From NCBI RefSeq assembly GCF_018476525.1, contig NZ_JAHCST010000040.1, forward strand, positions 19,545-83,544: a stretch of DNA of 64,000 nt, given 5' to 3'. Numbering within the stretch: the stretch's first letter is position 1; every line of letters starts with the position of its first letter. Positions 8,883-17,814 of the stretch are shown piece by piece. Source of the stretch: Acrocarpospora catenulata (GTDB lineage: Bacteria > Actinomycetota > Actinomycetes > Streptosporangiales > Streptosporangiaceae). A model generated the notes under the pieces. The model was not told the origin of the DNA and made no database searches. It was given only the letters and a program-made list of their open reading frames with translations. Both the position numbers and the translations under genes were made by a program.

Positions 8883-9848
8883 ATGGGTGAAACGGGGAAG
8901 ATTCTTGTGACCGGCACAGGAATCGACCAGACCCTGCTCCGTCCTCTGGTGGCGGCCGGAAACAACGTCGTCGTCCGGCCGGAACTGCTCACGCCCGCCG
9001 AACTGCAGAACGAGCTCCGCGACGCGGTGGCGTACCTGCACGGAGGCGAGGAGTACGCCGGTGGCGAGGCGCTGAGCACGGCGACCCGGCTGAAGGTGGT
9101 CGCCTTCATGGGGATCGGCTACGAGAGCTTCGTGGACGTGGACGCGGCCAAGGAGCTGGGCCTGCGGGTCACCTGGATCCCCGACCGCAGCCCCGACTCG
9201 GTCGCCGTCTTCACGCTCGGTCAGATCATCAACGCCGCCCTGCGCATCCGCTCCTGGCTGGATCTGCCCCAGCCGCCGAGGTGGTCGGAGGCCGAGCCGA
9301 TGCCCAGCGAGCTGCGCGCGCGCCGGATCGGCATCGTCGGGCTCGGCTCGATCGGCACCCGGGTGGCCGAACTGCTCTACCCCGTGGGTTGTGAGATCTC
9401 CTATTTCAGCCGAAACCGCAAGGTGGCCGAGGGCAAACTCGGGCTGACCTATCGGACGTTGCCCGACCTGGCGGCCTGGTGCGACATTCTCGTCATCACG
9501 CTCCCGGAGAACCGGGACACGGTGAATATGATCGATTCCTCGGTTTTCGCGCTGATGCGAAAGGGCTCCGTTCTCGTCAATACCGCCAGGGCCGCGGTGG
9601 TCGAACCCGTCGCGCTGGAGAACGCGCTCCGGGACGGCACCATCAGCGTGGCCGTCATTGACGGTCACTACCGTGACGAATCCGTTAACGAGCGGCTCCG
9701 GTGCGGTTTCGCCGACCAGCTGCTCTGGACGCCGCACATCGCGGCGCACACCCGGCAGTCGATGGCGGCGATGGTGAATCAGGCGGTGCGCTCGGTGGTC
9801 CGGGCCCTGGAGGGCACGCCGGATGAGAATATAGCGGTCGGACAATAG
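8883..9848 (+). CDS. D-isomer-specific 2-hydroxyacid dehydrogenase
   Basis: A 321-residue NAD-dependent dehydrogenase. The nucleotide-binding motif GIVGLGSIGTRVAELL is followed by SRN, where the acceptor residue discriminates NAD from NADP. The catalytic triad of the family is visible as the Arg of VNTARAAVVE, an acidic residue in the following strand, and the His of WTPHIAAHT. The family reversibly reduces 2-oxoacids to D-2-hydroxyacids (phosphoglycerate, lactate, glyoxylate or erythronate types); specificity is unclear. It is followed about 100 bp later by a ThDP-dependent enzyme on the same strand, so both may act on one 2-oxoacid. Confidence 0.87.
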   Translation: MGETGKILVTGTGIDQTLLRPLVAAGNNVVVRPELLTPAELQNELRDAVAYLHGGEEYAGGEALSTATRLKVVAFMGIGYESFVDVDAAKELGLRVTWIPDRSPDSVAVFTLGQIINAALRIRSWLDLPQPPRWSEAEPMPSELRARRIGIVGLGSIGTRVAELLYPVGCEISYFSRNRKVAEGKLGLTYRTLPDLAAWCDILVITLPENRDTVNMIDSSVFALMRKGSVLVNTARAAVVEPVALENALRDGTISVAVIDGHYRDESVNERLRCGFADQLLWTPHIAAHTRQSMAAMVNQAVRSVVRALEGTPDENIAVGQ

Positions 9849-9952
9849 CTGTAATTTCGGTTTACCAAAACTGAAATGACCCTGTCACGCCACGGTTGAC
9901 AAAATATACGATGTCCGGGAGCGAGCCACATTATTTCCTGAGCGCTATCCGG

Positions 9953-11539
9953 ATGGGGGTGGACGTGACGGCGACGGGGGCGAGTGTGCTCGTCGAGGCC
10001 CTGGCCCGCCACGGGGTGGATCTCGTCTTCGGCATACCGGGCACCCACAACGTGCCCATCTACCAGGAGCTCGCCGCCCGCGGCGTGCGGCTGATCACCC
10101 CCCGCCACGAGCAGGGCGCGGGATACGCCGCCGACGGGTACGCGCGAAGCACCGGCCGCCCCGGCGTGGTGCTGACCACCACCGGCCCCGGCGCGGTGAA
10201 CGCGGCCACCGCGCTGGCCCAGGCCTACTCCAACTCCATCCCGATGCTGCTGATCTCGCCCGGCCTGCCCACCGACCATCCCCGGCAGGGGCGCGGCTAC
10301 CTGCACGAGAGCAAGGACCAGTCGGCCGCGCTGCACGCGCTCTGCGCCTGGAGTCACCGGGTCGGCTCCACCCGGGAGATCCCGGCCGCCGTGGCCAGGG
10401 CGTTCGGCTCGTTCGCCGAGGGGCGGCCCAGGCCCGTGCACATCGAGATCCCCTACGACCTGCTGGACGCCCCGGCGGAGGTCCGGGTGATGGAGCCGTA
10501 CCGGATCGTCTCCCGGCCGGCGGATCCGGGTGCGCTGGACGCGGCGGCGCGGTTGCTGGCCGGGGCGCGGCGGCCCGGATTCGTGCTGGGCGGCGGCGTG
10601 CAGCGCCCGCCGGGGCAGCCGGTGGGGGCGCTGGCGGTCACCCTGGCGGAGCGGCTGGGGGCGCGGATCGTGACCACCGTGAACGGCAAGGGCGCGGTGC
10701 CGGAGAGCCATCCGCTCGTGCTCGGCGCGATGCTGCACCTGGCCGGTGCCCGGGACTGGCTGGCCGGATGCGACGTGGTGCTCGCGGTGGGCACCGAACT
10801 CGGCTCCGCCGAGCTGTGGGTGGACGACTTCGCGCTCGGCGGGCGGCTGATCCGGGTGGACGTGGACCCCGGCCAGATGTACGGCGACCACGTGGCCGAC
10901 GTGCCCGTGGTGGCCGACGCCGAGCTCGCGCTGCGCGGCCTGCTGGACCGAGTGACCCCCCGCGCGGCCCCTCCCGCCCCGGCCCCCGACCTGGCCGGGG
11001 AACTGAGGGACCTGACCCGGCGCTGGGAGGGCACCCTGGAGGCGCTGGGCCGGGCATTGCCCCCGGACGCCGTGGTGGTGGGCGACAACTCGATGGTGGT
11101 CTACCACGGCGCGCTGCTCGGCCTGCCGTTCGACCCGCCCGCCCGTTTCCTCTTCCCCTCCGGATTCGGCACGCTCGGATACGCGCTGCCCGCCGCCATC
11201 GGCGCCAAGCTGGCCGCGCCCGGCAGCCCCACCGTGGTGCTGACCGGTGACGGCGCCCTCCAGTTCTGCCTCCAGGATCTGGCCACGGCGGTCGAGCTGG
11301 AGCTCACCCTGCCCATCGTGGTCTCCGACAACGGCGGTTTCGGAGAGATCCGGGATGAGATGTCCCGCCGTCCGATGGCACCCGTCGCCGTCGAGCTGCC
11401 CGGCCCCGACCTGCTGGCCCTGGCCGCCGCGTACGGCGCGGGCGGCTGCCGTGCCGACACCCCGGAGGAGCTCTTCAAGGCCCTGGTCGCCGCCCTGAAC
11501 AGCCCGCTGCCGACGCTGATCGTGGTCGCCGAGCGCTGA
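9953..11539 (+). CDS. Thiamine diphosphate-dependent enzyme, acetolactate synthase-like
   Basis: A 528-residue protein with the three-domain ALS/pyruvate-oxidase layout. The N-terminal PYR domain has FGIPGTHNVPIYQEL and the catalytic Glu in RHEQGAGYAADGYAR. The central TPP_enzyme_M domain follows. The C-terminal PP domain has GDGALQFCLQDLATAVELELTLPIVVSDNGGFG, the GDG...NN-type ThDP/Mg motif with DNGG in place of NN. It could be an acetolactate synthase large subunit or an oxoacid decarboxylase; no small subunit gene is adjacent. The frame is open to a TTG at 9896, but ATG 9953 or GTG 9965, next to a G-rich ribosome site, is more likely. Confidence 0.85.
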   Translation: MGVDVTATGASVLVEALARHGVDLVFGIPGTHNVPIYQELAARGVRLITPRHEQGAGYAADGYARSTGRPGVVLTTTGPGAVNAATALAQAYSNSIPMLLISPGLPTDHPRQGRGYLHESKDQSAALHALCAWSHRVGSTREIPAAVARAFGSFAEGRPRPVHIEIPYDLLDAPAEVRVMEPYRIVSRPADPGALDAAARLLAGARRPGFVLGGGVQRPPGQPVGALAVTLAERLGARIVTTVNGKGAVPESHPLVLGAMLHLAGARDWLAGCDVVLAVGTELGSAELWVDDFALGGRLIRVDVDPGQMYGDHVADVPVVADAELALRGLLDRVTPRAAPPAPAPDLAGELRDLTRRWEGTLEALGRALPPDAVVVGDNSMVVYHGALLGLPFDPPARFLFPSGFGTLGYALPAAIGAKLAAPGSPTVVLTGDGALQFCLQDLATAVELELTLPIVVSDNGGFGEIRDEMSRRPMAPVAVELPGPDLLALAAAYGAGGCRADTPEELFKALVAALNSPLPTLIVVAER

Positions 11540-11547
11540 CCAGGGCC

Positions 11548-12129
11548 TCAGAGCAGCTGGTCGGGTTCCAGGCCGAGTTCGGTGGCGGCCGCCGTGCGTA
11601 CCAACTCGAACAACCGGGCCCGGGTGAGCATGCGCCGGTGCACGGTCACCTGTACGGTCAACCCGTCGATCAGGGACATCAGCCGCCAGGCCGCGCCCTC
11701 CGGATCCGGGCATTTGAACACGCCCTCCTGTGCGCCCGCGCGCAGGATCGCGCCGAGGGCGTCCTTCCAGCGCAGGTCGAGGCGGCGGGAGACCTCCTCC
11801 ATGGCCTGGTTGCGCATGGATTCCGCCCAGGCGTCGATCCAGAGCGCCCAGGACTTGGACTTCCCGGCCACCGAGTACAGCTTGAGCATGGCCCGCAGCT
11901 TCTCCAGCGGGCCGCCGGCCGACTCCAGCAGGCTGGTCAGGTTGTCCAGGTCCCGCTCCGCCGCGTACGCGAAGGCCTGGGCGAACAGGTTCTCCTTGGT
12001 GTCGAAGTGGTAGAAGAGCAGCGCCTGGCTGACCCCGGCGGCCTGGGCGATGTCCACCGTGCGGGTGTGGCCGAACCCCTGTGCCGCGATCACCTCGCAG
12101 GCCACGCGGAGCAGGTCCTCCCGGCGCAT
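11548..12129 (-). CDS. TetR/AcrR-family transcriptional regulator
   Basis: A protein of 193 residues (start ATG 12129; GTG 12150 is possible). The N-terminal helix-turn-helix reads FGHTRTVDIAQAAGVSQALLFYHFDTKENLF, a textbook TetR DNA-binding domain. The remaining 140 residues are the helical ligand-binding domain. GGGGA lies 9 nt before the ATG. It sits directly behind the histidine kinase gene on the same strand, converging on the ThDP gene, and has no divergent target gene next to it. Confidence 0.88.
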   Translation of the reverse strand: MRREDLLRVACEVIAAQGFGHTRTVDIAQAAGVSQALLFYHFDTKENLFAQAFAYAAERDLDNLTSLLESAGGPLEKLRAMLKLYSVAGKSKSWALWIDAWAESMRNQAMEEVSRRLDLRWKDALGAILRAGAQEGVFKCPDPEGAAWRLMSLIDGLTVQVTVHRRMLTRARLFELVRTAAATELGLEPDQLL

Positions 12130-12161
12130 GCGGCTAATTCCCCGTCCCACATCGGAAAACC

Positions 12162-13568
12162 CTAGCGCGCGGCCGGGATTCGCAACACGAATCGGGCGCC
12201 GGCGGCGCTCACCGCGGGGTCGCTGTCCTCGATGGTGAGGGTGCCGTCGTGGGTCTCCGCGATCTGGCGGGCGATGGCCAGGCCCAGGCCGGTGCCGCCG
12301 GAGTCGCGGTTGCGGGCCGCGTCCAGCCGGGTGAAACGCTGGAACACCAGCTCCCGTTTGTCGGGCGGGACCCCGGAGCCGTCGTCCAGCACCTCCAGCA
12401 CCGCGGTGTCGCTCTCGCGGGCGACCCGGACCACGATCCGCGAGACCGCGTGCCGCTCGGCGTTGTCCACCAGGTTGGTGAGCACGCGGGCCAGCCGCAG
12501 CCGATCGCCGTGCACCACCACGCCGTTCGCCAGCTCCTGCACCACCTCCACCCGGCGGCGCCGCCGCCCCAGCTCGGTGGCGGCCAGCCGCCCCAGGTCG
12601 ATCGGGTCGGTGCGGCCGGCCGCCCCCGCGTCCAGCCTGGCGATCTGCAGCAGGTCGGTGACCAGGGCCTGCAGGCGGTCCAGGCTGACCAGCAGGGCCG
12701 CCCCCGTGGTGGGCCAGTCGGCGTCCTGCGGGTGCAGCATCGCGCCCTCCACCTCGGCCCGCATCGCGGTCAGCGGGCTGCGCAGGTCGTGCGAGGCGTC
12801 GGAGGCGAACCGGCGCTGCTGCTCGACCGCCTCCTCCAGCCGGTCCAGGGTCTGGTTGGCGGTCTCGGCCATGCGCCGGATCTCGTCGTGGAACTTGGGC
12901 ACCGGAACCCGGTGCCCAAGATCGGTGGCGGTGATGGCGCTCAGCTCGGCGCTGATCGCGTCGACCGGGGCGAGCGTGCGGCTCACCGTCAGGTACGTGC
13001 CGACCGCGGTGACACCCAGCACCAGGGCGGTGCCGGTGAGCAGTATGCCGACCAGGATGGAGTTGACGTACCAGGGGACATCGCCGTCGGCGGCGTAGAT
13101 GATGTAGTCGCCGTCCGGCTGGTAGACCCGGAAGGCCACGATGAGCATGCAGGCGTCGAAGACGGGACTGTCGCAGACCACCTTGTCGGCGCGCACGCTG
13201 TCGCTGGCGGGCTGGAAGGTGGTCATGGGCGGGGCGCCCGCCAGGTTCGGGGTGGACGCCCCCACGGTCCTGTCGGGTTTGATCACCTGGATGCCGGCGA
13301 TGGTCTGGTAGGGCAGCTTGGCCGTGAGGTCGTTCCTTTTCAGCACGTGCAGGGTTTTGAGCGCGGCCCGGACCACTTGTTCGGTGTTGTAGTGATAGGC
13401 GAGGTCGCGCACGCCGATCAGCGCGGTCACGCAGACGGCGATGCACATCAGCGCCATCACGGCGGTGGCGATCAGCGTCAGACGAGCCCGCACCGACCAG
13501 GTGTGCCAAGCGCTCAACCTCTCCCCCCGACCCAACCAGGTGATCACAATTGGTGGCAGGTCGGCCAC
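12162..13568 (-). CDS. Sensor histidine kinase (two TM, HAMP, HisKA, HATPase)
   Basis: A 468-residue membrane kinase. The first membrane helix is about residues 29-52, an extracytoplasmic sensor region of about 110 residues follows, and the second helix is about 168-193. A HAMP linker comes next, then the H-box SDASHDLRSPLTAM with phospho-acceptor His260, the N-box RVLTNLVDNAERHA, and the G-boxes DDGSGVPP and GGTGLGLAIA. The start is uncertain: the GTG at 13568 lacks a clear ribosome site and a later start before SAWHTWSV is possible. No response regulator gene is adjacent; the next gene in the operon is a TetR regulator. Confidence 0.88.
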   Translation of the reverse strand: MADLPPIVITWLGRGERLSAWHTWSVRARLTLIATAVMALMCIAVCVTALIGVRDLAYHYNTEQVVRAALKTLHVLKRNDLTAKLPYQTIAGIQVIKPDRTVGASTPNLAGAPPMTTFQPASDSVRADKVVCDSPVFDACMLIVAFRVYQPDGDYIIYAADGDVPWYVNSILVGILLTGTALVLGVTAVGTYLTVSRTLAPVDAISAELSAITATDLGHRVPVPKFHDEIRRMAETANQTLDRLEEAVEQQRRFASDASHDLRSPLTAMRAEVEGAMLHPQDADWPTTGAALLVSLDRLQALVTDLLQIARLDAGAAGRTDPIDLGRLAATELGRRRRRVEVVQELANGVVVHGDRLRLARVLTNLVDNAERHAVSRIVVRVARESDTAVLEVLDDGSGVPPDKRELVFQRFTRLDAARNRDSGGTGLGLAIARQIAETHDGTLTIEDSDPAVSAAGARFVLRIPAAR

Positions 13569-13618
13569 TACGGGGAGTCAAGAATCGGCAAACGTCCCGA
13601 TCTGCGGGAAGAAGCGCG

Positions 13619-14722
13619 CTAGCTGGGCAGCCACTCCACCGAAGTGGTGATCGCGTCCAGCACGTCGCCGATGGGCTCCACCCCGATGCCGGGGCCGGTG
13701 GGCACGTCCAGATGGCCGTCCCGCAGCTCGAACGGCGGGGTGATGTCGGTGGCGTAGTACCGCCGGGACGCCGAGGTGTCGCCCGGCAGCGTGAAGCCGG
13801 GCAGCGCCGCCAGCGCCACGTTGGCCGCCCGGCCGATGCCGGTCTCCAGCATGCCGCCGCACCAGACCGCGATGCCGTGGGCCCGGCACACGTCGTGGAT
13901 GCGCCGCGCCTCCAGGTAACCGCCCACCCGGCCCGGCTTGATGTTCACGATCGAGCAGGCGCCCAGCGAGATTGCGGCGGCGGCGTGCGCGGCGGACTCG
14001 ATCGACTCGTCCAGGCAGATGGGGGTCTTCAGCCGCCGGGCCAGCGTGGCGTGCTGCACCAGGTCGTCGTCGGCCAGCGGCTGCTCGATCAGCAGCAGGC
14101 CGAACGCGTCCAGCCTGGCCAGCTGCTGGGCGTCGGACAGCCGGTAGGCGGCGTTGGCGTCCACCTGGAGCAGGATGTCGCCGAAGCGCTCCCGCACCGC
14201 GCGCACCGGCTCCACGTCCCAGCCGGGCTCGATCTTGAGCTTGATCCGCTGGTAGCCCTCGGCCAGGTAGCCGTCCACCGCGCCGAGCAGCTCAGGGATG
14301 GAATCCATGATCCCCACCGAGACGCCGCACGGCACCCGGTCGGCGGCCGCCCCCAGGAACGCCGCCAGCGACTCACCGGCCGCCTTGAGCTGGGCGTCCA
14401 GCACGGCCGTCTCCAGCGCGGCCTTGGCCATCCGGTGGCCCTTGAAGGGTTCCAGGACCCGGCCCACCGCGTAGCCGTCCACGTGCGGGCGGGCGGTCAG
14501 GGCGGGCACCATGAACCTGCGCATCACGTCCGCGGCGCCGTCGGCGTACTCGGAGGAGTAGAGCGGCTCGGCCATCGCCACGCACTCGGCCCAGCCCTCC
14601 GCCTCCGGCGTCACCACCCGGACCAGCAGCACCTCCCGGGCGTGCTCGGTCCCGAACGAGGTACGGAACGGAGCCACCAGCGGCATCGCGATGCGCCGCA
14701 GCTCCACCCCCGTGATCTTCAT
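13619..14722 (-). CDS. Enolase-superfamily N-acylamino acid racemase / o-succinylbenzoate synthase-like
   Basis: A 367-residue member of the muconate-lactonising subgroup with all catalytic residues: K161 and K163 in the KLK motif, metal ligands D188, E213 and D238, and the second acid/base K262 in NIKPGRVGG. The family interconverts N-acyl amino acid enantiomers and/or makes o-succinylbenzoate for menaquinone. The context (GNAT, M20 deacylase and dipeptidase genes overlapping by 4 bp each) points to the racemase role rather than menaquinone synthesis. It is the last gene of the operon. Confidence 0.82.
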   Translation of the reverse strand: MKITGVELRRIAMPLVAPFRTSFGTEHAREVLLVRVVTPEAEGWAECVAMAEPLYSSEYADGAADVMRRFMVPALTARPHVDGYAVGRVLEPFKGHRMAKAALETAVLDAQLKAAGESLAAFLGAAADRVPCGVSVGIMDSIPELLGAVDGYLAEGYQRIKLKIEPGWDVEPVRAVRERFGDILLQVDANAAYRLSDAQQLARLDAFGLLLIEQPLADDDLVQHATLARRLKTPICLDESIESAAHAAAAISLGACSIVNIKPGRVGGYLEARRIHDVCRAHGIAVWCGGMLETGIGRAANVALAALPGFTLPGDTSASRRYYATDITPPFELRDGHLDVPTGPGIGVEPIGDVLDAITTSVEWLPS

Positions 14723-15540
14723 AATCGCTCCACCACGTAGCCCCCGCGCGCGAACCCGGTCACGGTCGCGCCTTCCTCGAGCAGGCCCCCCAGCACCTCC
14801 CGTACGGCCATGCGCCAGGCCTTGGCCGTGCCGGGATCGGAGCGGCGGAGCCCTTCGATGTCCTCTGGCAATTCCACCAGAACCACCCGTCCCGTGGTGA
14901 CCGCGGGCACCGGTTTGCCGGCCACCGCCGACAGGGCCCGGGCCGTGCCCGGGGGGATCGCCGGCTCCGGCCGTACCCCTGAGGCGGCCGCCGCCACCTG
15001 CGGCGCGGTCAGGCGCCAGACGGCGAGCACCCGGTCCGACTCGTCGCCGGCGTTCACCTCGTCGGCCATCGGGCCGTAGAACTCGGGCAGGTACTCCTCC
15101 GGCCGGGCGCCCAGCTTGGCCAGGTTGAAGTAGGCGTTGCGGCGGACCAGCGGGTCGAAGGTCCAGGCCACCCGGTCCAGGCCACGGTCGAGCGCCCAGG
15201 CGCGCTGGTGCAGCTTGAGGGCGAACCCCGCCCCCCTGCGGACCGCGCCGGTGACGTGCGAGTGCAGCGCCTGGCCGGCCGGGGCGGCCAGGAACGCCAC
15301 CGAGGCGCCGACCAGCCGCTCCCCGTCGTACGCCCCGGCCACGTAGTTGCCGGAGTGGGACAGCGCGCACATCATCTCCACGCTGACGGGGGTGTCCGCC
15401 GGCTCGAAGTGCCAGATGTCGTCGAAGAGCTGGAGCACTCGGTGAAAGTCCGCGACCTCGGTCAGCTCGCGCAACTCGATCCCGCACGTCTGGGCCGCCC
15501 GCTCCGCCTGCTCCTGCGGTTGCGCCGTGGCCTGGCTCAT
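14719..15540 (-). CDS. GNAT-family N-acyltransferase
   Basis: A 273-residue acyltransferase-like protein. YDGERLVGASVAFLA is the central beta-hairpin of the GNAT fold and GAVRRGAGFALKLHQRAWALDRG the acyl-CoA pyrophosphate loop and helix (R/Q-x-x-G-x-G/A pattern, here RRGAGF). Residues RVAWTFDPLVRRNAYFNLAKLGA match the predicted GNAT group that accompanies N-succinylamino acid racemases. The likely role is acylation of a free D-amino acid using succinyl- or acetyl-CoA (inference from neighbours). Start and stop overlap the M20 and racemase genes by 4 bp. Confidence 0.78.
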   Translation of the reverse strand: MSQATAQPQEQAERAAQTCGIELRELTEVADFHRVLQLFDDIWHFEPADTPVSVEMMCALSHSGNYVAGAYDGERLVGASVAFLAAPAGQALHSHVTGAVRRGAGFALKLHQRAWALDRGLDRVAWTFDPLVRRNAYFNLAKLGARPEEYLPEFYGPMADEVNAGDESDRVLAVWRLTAPQVAAAASGVRPEPAIPPGTARALSAVAGKPVPAVTTGRVVLVELPEDIEGLRRSDPGTAKAWRMAVREVLGGLLEEGATVTGFARGGYVVERL

Positions 15541-16667
15541 GACCGCCTCCCTGGGACTCCGGACTCCGCCAGGACCGAGCTGATCAACGCGGCCAGCAGC
15601 CGCGCCCGCTCCGGCATCCAGTCCACCAGAACATGTTCGTCCGCGGCGTGCGCGCCTCCCCCCACCGCCCCCAGGCCGTCCAGGGTCGGGCAGCCCACCC
15701 CGGCGGTGAAGTTGCCGTCCGAGCCGCCTCCTACGGCCACCCCGGTCAGCGGCGTCAGGCCCAGCTCGGCGGCCAGCCGTACCGCCCGGTCGAACAGGTC
15801 GGCCGAGGCGGCGGCGTCGAACGGGGGCCGGTTGGGGCCGCCGAGCAGTTCCAGGGTCACTCCGGCCGCCCGCGGGGTCAGCGAGCGCATCAGCTCGTCC
15901 ACCCGCAGCTGCGCCGCCAGGTCGGGCACCCGCACGTCCACCGCCACCCGCCCCTCCGCCGGCACCGTGTTGGTGCTGGTCCCGGCCGCGGCCAGGGTGG
16001 GCGTGACGGAGAGCAGCCCGGCCCGGGAGGAGGAGTCCACCCGGCTGGCGATCTCGGCGATGGCCAGGATCTGGTGGGCCAGCTCGACGCCCGCGTTGAC
16101 GCCCTTCTCCGGTTCCAGGCCGGCATGCGCGGCCCGGCCGTGCACCAGCAGCTCGTACCGCGAAACGCCTTTCCTGGCGAGCTTGAGCGCGCCGCCCGGG
16201 GCGGCGGCCTCCATCACGAAGGTGGCGGCCAGGCCGCGCGCGGTCTGCTCGATCAGCGGCTGCGAGGTGGGCGAGCCGAGCTCCTCGTCGCCCACCACCA
16301 GCACCGTCACCCCGTCGAAGGAGGGCAGCGCGGCCAGCGCGTGGAAGGTCTGCACCAGCCCGGCCTTCATGTCGAACACGCCCGGCCCCCTGGCCACCCC
16401 GTCCCGGAGCGACCAGGGGATCTCGCGGAGCGTGCCGACCGGCCAGACCGTGTCGTGGTGGCCGAGCAGCAGCACCCGCGGCGTGCCGAAGGACCACCGC
16501 AGGTGCGGCACCCCGCCGATCTCCAGCAGCTCCGGTTCGGCCCCCAGCCGCCGCCGCCCGACCGCCGCCACCACCTTGGCGCTGCGGTCCAGCGCCTCGC
16601 GGTCGCTGGAGAAGGACTCGCAGCAGACCAGTTCCTCCAGGTCCGCCAGCATCTCGGCCAGGTTCAC
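15537..16667 (-). CDS. M20-family metallopeptidase / amino acid deacylase
   Basis: A 376-residue two-zinc hydrolase. LLGHHDTVWPVG holds the first metal histidine and catalytic Asp, GPGVFDMKAG the bridging Asp, and VVGDEELGS the general base/metal Glu pair. HGRAAHAGLEPEKGVNA marks the dimerisation-domain His. A GGSDGN motif and a late GGGAHAADEHV supply the last histidine ligand. The GTG start at 16667 overlaps the dipeptidase stop as GTGA. In this operon it probably removes the acyl group from the L-enantiomer made by the racemase (inference). Confidence 0.85.
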   Translation of the reverse strand: MNLAEMLADLEELVCCESFSSDREALDRSAKVVAAVGRRRLGAEPELLEIGGVPHLRWSFGTPRVLLLGHHDTVWPVGTLREIPWSLRDGVARGPGVFDMKAGLVQTFHALAALPSFDGVTVLVVGDEELGSPTSQPLIEQTARGLAATFVMEAAAPGGALKLARKGVSRYELLVHGRAAHAGLEPEKGVNAGVELAHQILAIAEIASRVDSSSRAGLLSVTPTLAAAGTSTNTVPAEGRVAVDVRVPDLAAQLRVDELMRSLTPRAAGVTLELLGGPNRPPFDAAASADLFDRAVRLAAELGLTPLTGVAVGGGSDGNFTAGVGCPTLDGLGAVGGGAHAADEHVLVDWMPERARLLAALISSVLAESGVPGRRS

Positions 16668-17701
16668 CGGGCCACCCCCAGTTCGGACCGCAGCAGCCGG
16701 AGCAGGTTGCCGCCCATGATCTTCTTGATCTCGTCCTCGGCGAAACCGTGCTTGAGCAGCGCCTCGGTGACCAGCGGCAGGCCGCGCGGGCCGTCCAGGC
16801 CGGGGATGGCGGCCATCGTGTCCAGGCCGCTGTAGGAGACCTCCTCGCAGCACGGCGGGGTCAGGTCCCGCATGACCTCCCGGATGAAGTCGGGGCCCAG
16901 GCCCACGTGGTCGATGCCGGCCACGCCCGCCACGTGCTCGATGTGGTCCACCAGGTGGTCGATGGTGACGTCCTGCGCGGACTCGGTGAGGAAGGCGGCC
17001 AGGAAGTTCACGCAGACCACGCCGCCGGTGGCGGCGATACCCCGGAGCTGGTCGTCGGTGAGGTTGCGGTGGTGGTCGCGGAGGGCGCGGGCCGAGGAGT
17101 GGGTGGCCAGCACCGGGCGGGTGGCCAGCTCCAGCACGTGCCCCACGCCGGCGGCGCCGAGGTGGGAGACGTCGAACAGCATGCCGAGCGACTCCATGAC
17201 GCCCAGCGCCGCCACGCCGTGGCCGGTCAGCCGGGAACCGGTGGCGTCCTCGCCGCTGCCGTCGGCCAGCGCGGTCCGGCCCCAGTGCGCGATCGAGGCG
17301 ATCCGCACGCCCAGCCGGAACAGGGTGGGGATCAGCTCCACGCTCGCGTCCAGGCCGGGCATGCTCTCCAGGGCCAGGACCAGGGCGATCCGGTCCTCGG
17401 CCAGGGCCTGGTCGATCGCGGGGCCGTCGGCGCAGAGCCGTACCGCGTCCTGGTTGCCCTCGGCCAGCACGTGGGCGCACTCGATCATGCGCAGCGTCTG
17501 GCGGAGCGCGCCCTCGGGGCGGTACTGATCGTCCACGAAGACCGGAAGCACCTGGAGGCGCACGCCGCCCTCGGTCAGCTGGGGCAGCCACCGTTCCCGG
17601 AAGAAGGAGGCCCAGGCTTGTGGCGGGCGCGCGGACACGGCCATCAGCAGGTCGTTGTGCGCGTCCGCGACGACCGTCTCGCGATGCAGGTCAGCGGGCA
17701 T
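16664..17701 (-). CDS. M19 membrane-dipeptidase-like (renal dipeptidase) hydrolase
   Basis: A 345-residue zinc hydrolase with the M19 signature DAHND at residues 13-17, the bridging Glu in LALESMPGLD, and later histidines in the DVSHLG and ATHSSARALRDHHRN motifs. The Asp ligand lies in DHVGLGPDFI. M19 enzymes cleave dipeptides including those with a C-terminal D-residue. This is the first gene of a four-gene operon with an amino acid acylation and racemisation kit, so it may release D-amino acids from peptides such as cell-wall fragments. Confidence 0.87.
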   Translation of the reverse strand: MPADLHRETVVADAHNDLLMAVSARPPQAWASFFRERWLPQLTEGGVRLQVLPVFVDDQYRPEGALRQTLRMIECAHVLAEGNQDAVRLCADGPAIDQALAEDRIALVLALESMPGLDASVELIPTLFRLGVRIASIAHWGRTALADGSGEDATGSRLTGHGVAALGVMESLGMLFDVSHLGAAGVGHVLELATRPVLATHSSARALRDHHRNLTDDQLRGIAATGGVVCVNFLAAFLTESAQDVTIDHLVDHIEHVAGVAGIDHVGLGPDFIREVMRDLTPPCCEEVSYSGLDTMAAIPGLDGPRGLPLVTEALLKHGFAEDEIKKIMGGNLLRLLRSELGVAR

Positions 17702-17814
17702 CGGAACTCCTTCACGGGGATCGTCTACCGGACGTTACTCCGCCGGACCCGCGCCCGGCGACGGCGGACGCCGTGCGGCGCCGGTAGGCCCGCATTCCCG
17801 GTACCCTCCCATCC

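Noticed and set aside
9896..9952. TTG start at 9896 for the ThDP enzyme
   Set aside because: The added residues do not match the family, and the TTGACA there looks more like a promoter element.
9779..11713. A 644-codon minus-strand open frame
   Set aside because: Antisense to the ThDP enzyme gene, which has full catalytic motifs; the minus product has shadow composition.
12151..13581. The TetR frame stays open upstream to 13581, as if it were a 677-residue fusion
   Set aside because: The upstream part is a shadow of the histidine kinase frame; TetR starts at 12129 or 12150 with its own ribosome site.
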